From positions 1-64,000 of the forward strand of contig CANTFG010000240.1 in NCBI GenBank assembly GCA_947652605.1: a stretch of DNA of 64,000 bases. Direction: 5' to 3'. This document shows positions 1-9,873 of this stretch, piece after piece; position 1 is the stretch's first letter, and every line of letters begins with the position of its first letter. The translations under genes and the position numbers were made by a program. Source of the DNA: Elmis aenea. Its lineage: Eukaryota > Arthropoda > Insecta > Coleoptera > Elmidae. The notes under the pieces were generated by a model. It ran no database searches. It was given only the letters and a program-made list of their open reading frames with translations, and was not told where the DNA came from.

Positions 1-141
1 CAAACGGCATTATACTAAGAAAGTTAAACTCTATAACATGCTAAAATTTGAACAAAATGTAACGAGCCGTTTTCGAAAGAAATTTTTAAAATTTTTAATT
101 TTTTGAATAACTTTGTAAATTAAAATTCAAACTAGTTGAAA
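1..141 (+). repeat. Type A monomer, 141 bp (reference)
   Basis: First full monomer in the window, starting exactly at base 1. Diagnostic sites are t10 (ggcatta), gtaacgagcc at 59-68, ttttcgaaag and a single copy of the 9-bp A/T unit, which makes it 9 bp shorter than type B. Its tail has t130/a134 in B numbering (aaattaaaattc). Type A opens most higher-order units in the left half and follows monomers ending in gaga. The palindrome tttcgaaa is present here but not in type B, so TTCGAA marks A-type monomers. Confidence 0.95.
2..72. repeat. Inverted 7-bp pair aaacggc ... gccgttt (example)
   Basis: aaacggc at 2-8 and gccgttt at 66-72 are perfect reverse complements, 57 bp apart, and both contain CpG. 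The pair is found in nearly every monomer at fixed distance in all length classes, because the 9-bp unit lies outside it. These are the G+C-richest spots of an otherwise A/T-rich monomer. In type H and M one arm is mutated to gcctttt. It could be a paired protein-binding site or a weak stem; function is inferred only. Confidence 0.75.
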
Positions 142-178
142 CAAACGGCATTATACTAAGAAAGTTAAACTCTATAAC

Positions 179-256
179 ATGCTAAAATTTGAACAAAATC
201 GTATGAGCCGTTTTCGAGAAAAAAATTCAAAATTTTCAAAATTTTTAATTTTTTGA
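179..256 (+). other. Short open frame repeated in each monomer (not called a gene)
   Basis: From the atg of acatgcta a frame of 25 codons runs to the tga of ttttttga in B monomers (22 codons in 141-bp monomers). The start reads MLKFEQN, with a Lys/Phe-rich end. It stays open in nearly all variants because length differences are 9 or 12 bp. No ribosome-binding context, domain or upstream structure supports translation. In the A monomers at 42580 and 44775 the atg is lost (acatac). The most likely explanation is chance preserved by homogenisation. Confidence 0.2.
218..256 (+). other. Phased A/T tracts, predicted bent DNA (example)
   Basis: In a B monomer the segment from aaaaaaattc to aattttttg carries successive A or AAAATTTT tracts at about 9-10 bp spacing, near one helical turn. 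About 35 bases contain only two c and no g. Such phased tracts are known to curve DNA and stiff A-tracts tend to resist nucleosome wrapping. The 141-, 150- and 159-bp monomers differ by one, two or three tract units here. Confidence 0.6.
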
Positions 257-267
257 ATAACTTTGTA

Positions 268-273
268 AATAAA
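268..273 (+). promoter_or_regulatory. AATAAA hexamer in a130-tailed monomers (example)
   Basis: gtaaataaaa contains the canonical polyadenylation hexamer on the + strand, while t130-tailed monomers carry ATTAAA, the common weaker variant, at the same place. At this base composition such hexamers are expected by chance, so use as a real 3'-end signal is only a possibility for any satellite transcript. Confidence 0.15.
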
Positions 274-274
274 A

Positions 275-291
275 TTTCAAACTAGTTGAAA
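275..291. repeat. Imperfect 17-nt palindrome around actagt (example)
   Basis: The monomer end holds the 8-bp palindrome aactagtt, extended on both sides by tttc and gaaa after one unpaired a. Fully extended in a130/t134-tailed monomers; in t130/a134 tails the outer arm is one pair shorter. It sits at the junction with the next monomer, so ACTAGT occurs once per monomer in practically all copies. Confidence 0.75.
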
Positions 292-441
292 CAAACGGCA
301 ATATACTAAGAAAGTTAAACTCTATAACATGCTAAAATTTGAACAAAATCGTATGAGCCGTTTTCGAGAAAAAAATTCAAAATTTTCAAAATTTTTAATT
401 TTTTGAATAACTTTGTAAATAAAATTTCAAACTAGTTGAAA
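292..441 (+). repeat. Type C monomer, 150 bp (reference)
   Basis: Same as type B except for a10 (ggcaatatac instead of ggcattatac). It normally follows B or another a130/t134-tailed monomer. A derivative C', with catatgagcc in place of cgtatgagcc (loss of a CpG and gain of a CATATG site), is common between about 2.9 and 30.8 kb and was not seen further right. Confidence 0.93.
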
Positions 442-591
442 CAAACGGCAATATACTAAGAAAGTTAAACTCTATAACATGCTAAAATTTGAACAAAATC
501 GTATGAGCCGTTTTCGAGAAAAAAATTCAAAATTTTCAAAATTTTTAATTTTTTGAATAACTTTGTAAATTAAAATTCAAACTAGTTGAGA
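442..591 (+). repeat. Type D monomer, 150 bp (reference)
   Basis: It has the C head (a10) and body (cgtatgagcc) with the A-like tail t130/a134 and g149, so it ends gttgaga. It therefore looks like a C/A recombinant. In the left 30 kb it is regularly followed by type A, closing a unit. In the right third the corresponding monomer has the same t130/a134 tail but ends gttgaaa. Confidence 0.92.
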
Positions 592-2946
592 CAAACGGCA
601 TTATACTAAGAAAGTTAAACTCTATAACATGCTAAAATTTGAACAAAATGTAACGAGCCGTTTTCGAAAGAAATTTTTAAAATTTTTAATTTTTTGAATA
701 ACTTTGTAAATTAAAATTCAAACTAGTTGAAACAAACGGCATTATACTAAGAAAGTTAAACTCTATAACATGCTAAAATTTGAACAAAATCGTATGAGCC
801 GTTTTCGAGAAAAAAATTCAAAATTTTCAAAATTTTTAATTTTTTGAATAACTTTGTAAATAAAATTTCAAACTAGTTGAAACAAACGGCAATATACTAA
901 GAAAGTTAAACTCTATAACATGCTAAAATTTGAACAAAATCGTATGAGCCGTTTTCGAGAAAAAAATTCAAAATTTTCAAAATTTTTAATTTTTTGAATA
1001 ACTTTGTAAATTAAAATTCAAACTAGTTGAGACAAACGGCATTATACTAAGAAAGTTAAACTCTATAACATGCTAAAATTTGAACAAAATGTAACGAGCC
1101 GTTTTCGAAAGAAATTTTTAAAATTTTTAATTTTTTGAATAACTTTGTAAATTAAAATTCAAACTAGTTGAAACAAACGGCATTATACTAAGAAAGTTAA
1201 ACTCTATAACATGCTAAAATTTGAACAAAATCGTATGAGCCGTTTTCGAGAAAAAAATTCAAAATTTTCAAAATTTTTAATTTTTTGAATAACTTTGTAA
1301 ATAAAATTTCAAACTAGTTGAAACAAACGGCAATATACTAAGAAAGTTAAACTCTATAACATGCTAAAATTTGAACAAAATCGTATGAGCCGTTTTCGAG
1401 AAAAAAATTCAAAATTTTCAAAATTTTTAATTTTTTGAATAACTTTGTAAATAAAATTTCAAACTAGTTGAAACAAACGGCAATATACTAAGAAAGTTAA
1501 ACTCTATAACATGCTAAAATTTGAACAAAATCGTATGAGCCGTTTTCGAGAAAAAAATTCAAAATTTTCAAAATTTTTAATTTTTTGAATAACTTTGTAA
1601 ATTAAAATTCAAACTAGTTGAGACAAACGGCATTATACTAAGAAAGTTAAACTCTATAACATGCTAAAATTTGAACAAAATGTAACGAGCCGTTTTCGAA
1701 AGAAATTTTTAAAATTTTTAATTTTTTGAATAACTTTGTAAATTAAAATTCAAACTAGTTGAAACAAACGGCATTATACTAAGAAAGTTAAACTCTATAA
1801 CATGCTAAAATTTGAACAAAATCGTATGAGCCGTTTTCGAGAAAAAAATTCAAAATTTTCAAAATTTTTAATTTTTTGAATAACTTTGTAAATAAAATTT
1901 CAAACTAGTTGAAACAAACGGCAATATACTAAGAAAGTTAAACTCTATAACATGCTAAAATTTGAACAAAATCGTATGAGCCGTTTTCGAGAAAAAAATT
2001 CAAAATTTTCAAAATTTTTAATTTTTTGAATAACTTTGTAAATTAAAATTCAAACTAGTTGAGACAAACGGCATTATACTAAGAAAGTTAAACTCTATAA
2101 CATGCTAAAATTTGAACAAAATGTAACGAGCCGTTTTCGAAAGAAATTTTTAAAATTTTTAATTTTTTGAATAACTTTGTAAATTAAAATTCAAACTAGT
2201 TGAAACAAACGGCATTATACTAAGAAAGTTAAACTCTATAACATGCTAAAATTTGAACAAAATCGTATGAGCCGTTTTCGAGAAAAAAATTCAAAATTTT
2301 CAAAATTTTTAATTTTTTGAATAACTTTGTAAATAAAATTTCAAACTAGTTGAAACAAACGGCAATATACTAAGAAAGTTAAACTCTATAACATGCTAAA
2401 ATTTGAACAAAATCGTATGAGCCGTTTTCGAGAAAAAAATTCAAAATTTTCAAAATTTTTAATTTTTTGAATAACTTTGTAAATAAAATTTCAAACTAGT
2501 TGAAACAAACGGCAATATACTAAGAAAGTTAAACTCTATAACATGCTAAAATTTGAACAAAATCGTATGAGCCGTTTTCGAGAAAAAAATTCAAAATTTT
2601 CAAAATTTTTAATTTTTTGAATAACTTTGTAAATTAAAATTCAAACTAGTTGAGACAAACGGCATTATACTAAGAAAGTTAAACTCTATAACATGCTAAA
2701 ATTTGAACAAAATGTAACGAGCCGTTTTCGAAAGAAATTTTTAAAATTTTTAATTTTTTGAATAACTTTGTAAATTAAAATTCAAACTAGTTGAAACAAA
2801 CGGCATTATACTAAGAAAGTTAAACTCTATAACATGCTAAAATTTGAACAAAATCGTATGAGCCGTTTTCGAGAAAAAAATTCAAAATTTTCAAAATTTT
2901 TAATTTTTTGAATAACTTTGTAAATAAAATTTCAAACTAGTTGAAA

Positions 2947-3084
2947 CAAACGGCAATATACTAAGAAAGTTAAACTCTATAACATGCTAAAATTTGAACA
3001 AAATCATATGAGCCGTTTTCGAGAAAAAAATTCAAAATTTTCAAAATTTTTAACTTTGTAAATAAAATTTCAAACTAGTTGAAA
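2947..3084 (+). repeat. 138-bp monomer with 12-bp deletion (copy 1)
   Basis: A C'-type monomer in which aatttttaactttg replaces the usual longer stretch: the 12 bases that carry tttttgaata are missing. The deletion removes one A/T tract and the tga stop of the small frame. A short direct repeat (taa at both edges) fits replication slippage. Confidence 0.93.
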
Positions 3085-4407
3085 CAAACGGCAATATACT
3101 AAGAAAGTTAAACTCTATAACATGCTAAAATTTGAACAAAATCGTATGAGCCGTTTTCGAGAAAAAAATTCAAAATTTTCAAAATTTTTAATTTTTTGAA
3201 TAACTTTGTAAATTAAAATTCAAACTAGTTGAGACAAACGGCATTATACTAAGAAAGTTAAACTCTATAACATGCTAAAATTTGAACAAAATGTAACGAG
3301 CCGTTTTCGAAAGAAATTTTTAAAATTTTTAATTTTTTGAATAACTTTGTAAATTAAAATTCAAACTAGTTGAAACAAACGGCATTATACTAAGAAAGTT
3401 AAACTCTATAACATGCTAAAATTTGAACAAAATCGTATGAGCCGTTTTCGAGAAAAAAATTCAAAATTTTCAAAATTTTTAATTTTTTGAATAACTTTGT
3501 AAATAAAATTTCAAACTAGTTGAAACAAACGGCAATATACTAAGAAAGTTAAACTCTATAACATGCTAAAATTTGAACAAAATCATATGAGCCGTTTTCG
3601 AGAAAAAAATTCAAAATTTTCAAAATTTTTAATTTTTTGAATAACTTTGTAAATAAAATTTCAAACTAGTTGAAACAAACGGCAATATACTAAGAAAGTT
3701 AAACTCTATAACATGCTAAAATTTGAACAAAATCGTATGAGCCGTTTTCGAGAAAAAAATTCAAAATTTTCAAAATTTTTAATTTTTTGAATAACTTTGT
3801 AAATTAAAATTCAAACTAGTTGAGACAAACGGCATTATACTAAGAAAGTTAAACTCTATAACATGCTAAAATTTGAACAAAATGTAACGAGCCGTTTTCG
3901 AAAGAAATTTTTAAAATTTTTAATTTTTTGAATAACTTTGTAAATTAAAATTCAAACTAGTTGAAACAAACGGCATTATACTAAGAAAGTTAAACTCAAT
4001 AACATGCTAAAATTTGAACAAAATCGTATGAGCCGTTTTCGAGAAAAAAATTCAAAATTTTCAAAATTTTTAATTTTTTGAATAACTTTGTAAATTAAAA
4101 TTCAAACTAGTTGAGACAAACGGCATTATACTAAGAAAGTTAAACTCTATAACATGCTAAAATTTGAACAAAATGTAACGAGCCGTTTTCGAAAGAAATT
4201 TTTAAAATTTTTAATTTTTTGAATAACTTTGTAAATTAAAATTCAAACTAGTTGAAACAAACGGCATTATACTAAGAAAGTTAAACTCTATAACATGCTA
4301 AAATTTGAACAAAATCGTATGAGCCGTTTTCGAGAAAAAAATTCAAAATTTTCAAAATTTTTAATTTTTTGAATAACTTTGTAAATAAAATTTCAAACTA
4401 GTTGAAA

Positions 4408-4545
4408 CAAACGGCAATATACTAAGAAAGTTAAACTCTATAACATGCTAAAATTTGAACAAAATCATATGAGCCGTTTTCGAGAAAAAAATTCAAAATT
4501 TTCAAAATTTTTAACTTTGTAAATAAAATTTCAAACTAGTTGAAA
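4408..4545 (+). repeat. 138-bp monomer with 12-bp deletion (copy 2)
   Basis: It has the same 12-bp deletion as the monomer 1461 bp upstream, together with the same catatgagcc body. The next equivalent position (4987) has the full-length monomer. These two are the only deleted copies seen, so the variant spread no further than one duplication. Confidence 0.93.
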
Positions 4546-7059
4546 CAAACGGCAATATACTAAGAAAGTTAAACTCTATAACATGCTAAAATTTGAACAA
4601 AATCGTATGAGCCGTTTTCGAGAAAAAAATTCAAAATTTTCAAAATTTTTAATTTTTTGAATAACTTTGTAAATTAAAATTCAAACTAGTTGAGACAAAC
4701 GGCATTATACTAAGAAAGTTAAACTCTATAACATGCTAAAATTTGAACAAAATGTAACGAGCCGTTTTCGAAAGAAATTTTTAAAATTTTTAATTTTTTG
4801 AATAACTTTGTAAATTAAAATTCAAACTAGTTGAAACAAACGGCATTATACTAAGAAAGTTAAACTCTATAACATGCTAAAATTTGAACAAAATCGTATG
4901 AGCCGTTTTCGAGAAAAAAATTCAAAATTTTCAAAATTTTTAATTTTTTGAATAACTTTGTAAATAAAATTTCAAACTAGTTGAAACAAACGGCAATATA
5001 CTAAGAAAGTTAAACTCTATAACATGCTAAAATTTGAACAAAATCATATGAGCCGTTTTCGAGAAAAAAATTCAAAATTTTCAAAATTTTTAATTTTTTG
5101 AATAACTTTGTAAATAAAATTTCAAACTAGTTGAAACAAACGGCAATATACTAAGAAAGTTAAACTCTATAACATGCTAAAATTTGAACAAAATCGTATG
5201 AGCCGTTTTCGAGAAAAAAATTCAAAATTTTCAAAATTTTTAATTTTTTGAATAACTTTGTAAATTAAAATTCAAACTAGTTGAGACAAACGGCATTATA
5301 CTAAGAAAGTTAAACTCTATAACATGCTAAAATTTGAACAAAATGTAACGAGCCGTTTTCGAAAGAAATTTTTAAAATTTTTAATTTTTTGAATAACTTT
5401 GTAAATTAAAATTCAAACTAGTTGAAACAAACGGCATTATACTAAGAAAGTTAAACTCAATAACATGCTAAAATTTGAACAAAATCGTATGAGCCGTTTT
5501 CGAGAAAAAAATTCAAAATTTTCAAAATTTTTAATTTTTTGAATAACTTTGTAAATAAAATTTCAAACTAGTTGAAACAAACGGCAATATACTAAGAAAG
5601 TTAAACTCTATAACATGCTAAAATTTGAACAAAATCGTATGAGCCGTTTTCGAGAAAAAAATTCAAAATTTTCAAAATTTTTAATTTTTTGAATAACTTT
5701 GTAAATTAAAATTCAAACTAGTTGAGACAAACGGCATTATACTAAGAAAGTTAAACTCTATAACATGCTAAAATTTGAACAAAATGTAACGAGCCGTTTT
5801 CGAAAGAAATTTTTAAAATTTTTAATTTTTTGAATAACTTTGTAAATTAAAATTCAAACTAGTTGAAACAAACGGCATTATACTAAGAAAGTTAAACTCT
5901 ATAACATGCTAAAATTTGAACAAAATCGTATGAGCCGTTTTCGAGAAAAAAATTCAAAATTTTCAAAATTTTTAATTTTTTGAATAACTTTGTAAATAAA
6001 ATTTCAAACTAGTTGAAACAAACGGCAATATACTAAGAAAGTTAAACTCTATAACATGCTAAAATTTGAACAAAATCATATGAGCCGTTTTCGAGAAAAA
6101 AATTCAAAATTTTCAAAATTTTTAATTTTTTGAATAACTTTGTAAATTAAAATTCAAACTAGTTGAAACAAACGGCATTATACTAAGAAAGTTAAACTCT
6201 ATAACATGCTAAAATTTGAACAAAATCGTATGAGCCGTTTTCGAGAAAAAAATTCAAAATTTTCAAAATTTTTAATTTTTTGAATAACTTTGTAAATTAA
6301 AATTCAAACTAGTTGAAACAAACGGCATTATACTAAGAAAGTTAAACTCTATAACATGCTAAAATTTGAACAAAATCGTATGAGCCGTTTTCGAGAAAAA
6401 AATTCAAAATTTTCAAAATTTTTAATTTTTTGAATAACTTTGTAAATAAAATTTCAAACTAGTTGAAACAAACGGCAATATACTAAGAAAGTTAAACTCT
6501 ATAACATGCTAAAATTTGAACAAAATCATATGAGCCGTTTTCGAGAAAAAAATTCAAAATTTTCAAAATTTTTAATTTTTTGAATAACTTTGTAAATTAA
6601 AATTCAAACTAGTTGAAACAAACGGCATTATACTAAGAAAGTTAAACTCTATAACATGCTAAAATTTGAACAAAATCGTATGAGCCGTTTTCGAGAAAAA
6701 AATTCAAAATTTTCAAAATTTTTAATTTTTTGAATAACTTTGTAAATTAAAATTCAAACTAGTTGAGACAAACGGCATTATACTAAGAAAGTTAAACTCT
6801 ATAACATGCTAAAATTTGAACAAAATGTAACGAGCCGTTTTCGAAAGAAATTTTTAAAATTTTTAATTTTTTGAATAACTTTGTAAATTAAAATTCAAAC
6901 TAGTTGAAACAAACGGCATTATACTAAGAAAGTTAAACTCTATAACATGCTAAAATTTGAACAAAATCGTATGAGCCGTTTTCGAGAAAAAAATTCAAAA
7001 TTTTCAAAATTTTTAATTTTTTGAATAACTTTGTAAATTAAAATTCAAACTAGTTGAGA

Positions 7060-7200
7060 CAAACGGCATTATACTAAGAAAGTTAAACTCTATAACATGC
7101 TAAAATTTGAACAAAATGTAACGAGCCGTTTTCGAAAAAAAAATTTAAAATTTTTAATTTTTTGAATAACTTTGTAAATTAAAATTCAAACTAGTTGAAA
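7060..7200 (+). repeat. Type A' monomer (141 bp), first occurrence
   Basis: A-type monomer in which g79 is replaced by a, giving an unbroken A-run after ttttcg followed by tttaaaattttt. It makes the 10-bp palindrome ttttcgaaaa. A' is confined to about 7.1-27.3 kb and is nearly always followed by a type G monomer. Two copies (23890 and 25654) carry one further A in the run. Confidence 0.9.
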
Positions 7201-7350
7201 CAAACGGCATTATACTAAGAAAGTTAAACTCTATAACATGCTAAAATTTGAACCAAATCGTATGAGCCGTTTTCGAGAAAAAAATTTAAAATTTTCAAAA
7301 TTTTTAATTTTTTGAATAACTTTGTAAATAAAATTTCAAACTAGTTGAAA
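7201..7350 (+). repeat. Type G monomer (150 bp), first occurrence
   Basis: B-type monomer with a54 to c (gaaccaaatcg) and aaaatttaaaattttc in place of aaaattcaaaattttc. It follows A' at 8974, 11788, 14584, 19735, 22108, 24031, 25204, 25795 and 26968. After about 31 kb a relative without c54 (G2) takes over. The copy at 25204 has aattaaaaattttc, a private change. Confidence 0.9.
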
Positions 7351-9873
7351 CAAACGGCAATATACTAAGAAAGTTAAACTCTATAACATGCTAAAATTTG
7401 AACAAAATCGTATGAGCCGTTTTCGAGAAAAAAATTCAAAATTTTCAAAATTTTTAATTTTTTGAATAACTTTGTAAATTAAAATTCAAACTAGTTGAGA
7501 CAAACGGCATTATACTAAGAAAGTTAAACTCTATAACATGCTAAAATTTGAACAAAATCGTATGAGCCGTTTTCGAGAAAAAAATTCAAAATTTTCAAAA
7601 TTTTTAATTTTTTGAATAACTTTGTAAATTAAAATTCAAACTAGTTGAGACAAACGGCATTATACTAAGAAAGTTAAACTCTATAACATGCTAAAATTTG
7701 AACAAAATCGTATGAGCCGTTTTCGAGAAAAAAATTCAAAATTTTCAAAATTTTTAATTTTTTGAATAACTTTGTAAATAAAATTTCAAACTAGTTGAAA
7801 CAAACGGCAATATACTAAGAAAGTTAAACTCTATAACATGCTAAAATTTGAACAAAATCATATGAGCCGTTTTCGAGAAAAAAATTCAAAATTTTCAAAA
7901 TTTTTAATTTTTTGAATAACTTTGTAAATAAAATTTCAAACTAGTTGAAACAAACGGCAATATACTAAGAAAGTTAAACTCTATAACATGCTAAAATTTG
8001 AACAAAATCGTATGAGCCGTTTTCGAGAAAAAAATTCAAAATTTTCAAAATTTTTAATTTTTTGAATAACTTTGTAAATTAAAATTCAAACTAGTTGAGA
8101 CAAACGGCATTATACTAAGAAAGTTAAACTCTATAACATGCTAAAATTTGAACAAAATGTAACGAGCCGTTTTCGAAAGAAATTTTTAAAATTTTTAATT
8201 TTTTGAATAACTTTGTAAATTAAAATTCAAACTAGTTGAAACAAACGGCATTATACTAAGAAAGTTAAACTCAATAACATGCTAAAATTTGAACAAAATC
8301 GTATGAGCCGTTTTCGAGAAAAAAATTCAAAATTTTCAAAATTTTTAATTTTTTGAATAACTTTGTAAATAAAATTTCAAACTAGTTGAAACAAACGGCA
8401 ATATACTAAGAAAGTTAAACTCTATAACATGCTAAAATTTGAACAAAATCATATGAGCCGTTTTCGAGAAAAAAATTCAAAATTTTCAAAATTTTTAATT
8501 TTTTGAATAACTTTGTAAATTAAAATTCAAACTAGTTGAGACAAACGGCATTATACTAAGAAAGTTAAACTCTATAACATGCTAAAATTTGAACAAAATG
8601 TAACGAGCCGTTTTCGAAAGAAATTTTTAAAATTTTTAATTTTTTGAATAACTTTGTAAATTAAAATTCAAACTAGTTGAAACAAACGGCATTATACTAA
8701 GAAAGTTAAACTCTATAACATGCTAAAATTTGAACAAAATCGTATGAGCCGTTTTCGAGAAAAAAATTCAAAATTTTCAAAATTTTTAATTTTTTGAATA
8801 ACTTTGTAAATTAAAATTCAAACTAGTTGAGACAAACGGCATTATACTAAGAAAGTTAAACTCTATAACATGCTAAAATTTGAACAAAATGTAACGAGCC
8901 GTTTTCGAAAAAAAAATTTAAAATTTTTAATTTTTTGAATAACTTTGTAAATTAAAATTCAAACTAGTTGAAACAAACGGCATTATACTAAGAAAGTTAA
9001 ACTCTATAACATGCTAAAATTTGAACCAAATCGTATGAGCCGTTTTCGAGAAAAAAATTTAAAATTTTCAAAATTTTTAATTTTTTGAATAACTTTGTAA
9101 ATAAAATTTCAAACTAGTTGAAACAAACGGCAATATACTAAGAAAGTTAAACTCTATAACATGCTAAAATTTGAACAAAATCGTATGAGCCGTTTTCGAG
9201 AAAAAAATTCAAAATTTTCAAAATTTTTAATTTTTTGAATAACTTTGTAAATTAAAATTCAAACTAGTTGAGACAAACGGCATTATACTAAGAAAGTTAA
9301 ACTCTATAACATGCTAAAATTTGAACAAAATCGTATGAGCCGTTTTCGAGAAAAAAATTCAAAATTTTCAAAATTTTTAATTTTTTGAATAACTTTGTAA
9401 ATTAAAATTCAAACTAGTTGAGACAAACGGCATTATACTAAGAAAGTTAAACTCTATAACATGCTAAAATTTGAACAAAATCGTATGAGCCGTTTTCGAG
9501 AAAAAAATTCAAAATTTTCAAAATTTTTAATTTTTTGAATAACTTTGTAAATAAAATTTCAAACTAGTTGAAACAAACGGCAATATACTAAGAAAGTTAA
9601 ACTCTATAACATGCTAAAATTTGAACAAAATCATATGAGCCGTTTTCGAGAAAAAAATTCAAAATTTTCAAAATTTTTAATTTTTTGAATAACTTTGTAA
9701 ATAAAATTTCAAACTAGTTGAAACAAACGGCAATATACTAAGAAAGTTAAACTCTATAACATGCTAAAATTTGAACAAAATCGTATGAGCCGTTTTCGAG
9801 AAAAAAATTCAAAATTTTCAAAATTTTTAATTTTTTGAATAACTTTGTAAATTAAAATTCAAACTAGTTGAGA

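Larger units (their letters stand above)
142..291 (+). repeat. Type B monomer, 150 bp (reference)
   Basis: It differs from type A by cgtatgagcc at 59-68, ttttcgagaaaa and a doubled ttcaaaatt unit giving the extra 9 bp. The tail is a130/t134 (aaataaaatttc). It keeps t10. Subtypes seen later are Bg (t130/a134 with g149, ending gaga), B' (t32 to a, giving ctcaataac) and a form with gcaaaatttt. Type B and its subtypes are the commonest monomers in the window. Confidence 0.95.
1..2946 (+). repeat. Zone I: 1032-bp higher-order repeat, A-B-C-D-A-B-D
   Basis: Monomers start at 1, 142, 292, 442, 592, 733 and 883, then the order A-B-C-D-A-B-D repeats from 1033 and again from 2065. The period is 1032 bp (two 141-bp and five 150-bp monomers). 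It can be read as alternating 591-bp A-B-C-D and 441-bp A-B-D blocks, the second lacking C. Copies 1-1032 and 1033-2064 show no difference that I could find by eye, pointing to recent amplification. The third copy stays in register to 2946, where a 138-bp monomer replaces the expected D. Confidence 0.92.
2947..5427 (+). repeat. Zone II: 1461-bp higher-order repeat (10-mer)
   Basis: The order is 138-bp C', D, A, B, C', D, A, B', A, B, with starts at 2947, 3085, 3235, 3376, 3526, 3676, 3826, 3967, 4117 and 4258. The second copy begins at 4408 and is followed as far as the A monomer at 5287 and the head of B' at 5428. The offset is 1461 bp. Both copies share the rare 12-bp deletion monomer and the ctcaataac marker, so they derive from one duplication. 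In the first copy B' ends gaga, in the second it has the a130/t134 tail, showing later exchange. Confidence 0.88.
5287..7650 (+). repeat. Recurring 2.2-2.4-kb module, copy 1
   Basis: The monomer order is A, B', D, A, B, C', B (t130 tail), B, C', Bg, A, Bg, A', G, D, Bg. The same order is found at offsets of 4587 and 7947+4587 bp. It contains the ctcaataac marker (monomer at 5428) and the ccaaat marker (monomer at 7201). Confidence 0.85.

Noticed and set aside
59..80. CENP-B box
   Set aside because: gccgttttcga resembles part of it (ttcg), but the required downstream a..cggg part of the consensus is absent in every class.
78..113. Yeast-type ARS consensus as replication origin
   Set aside because: The A/T-rich stretch looks suggestive, but I found no exact match to the 11-bp consensus.
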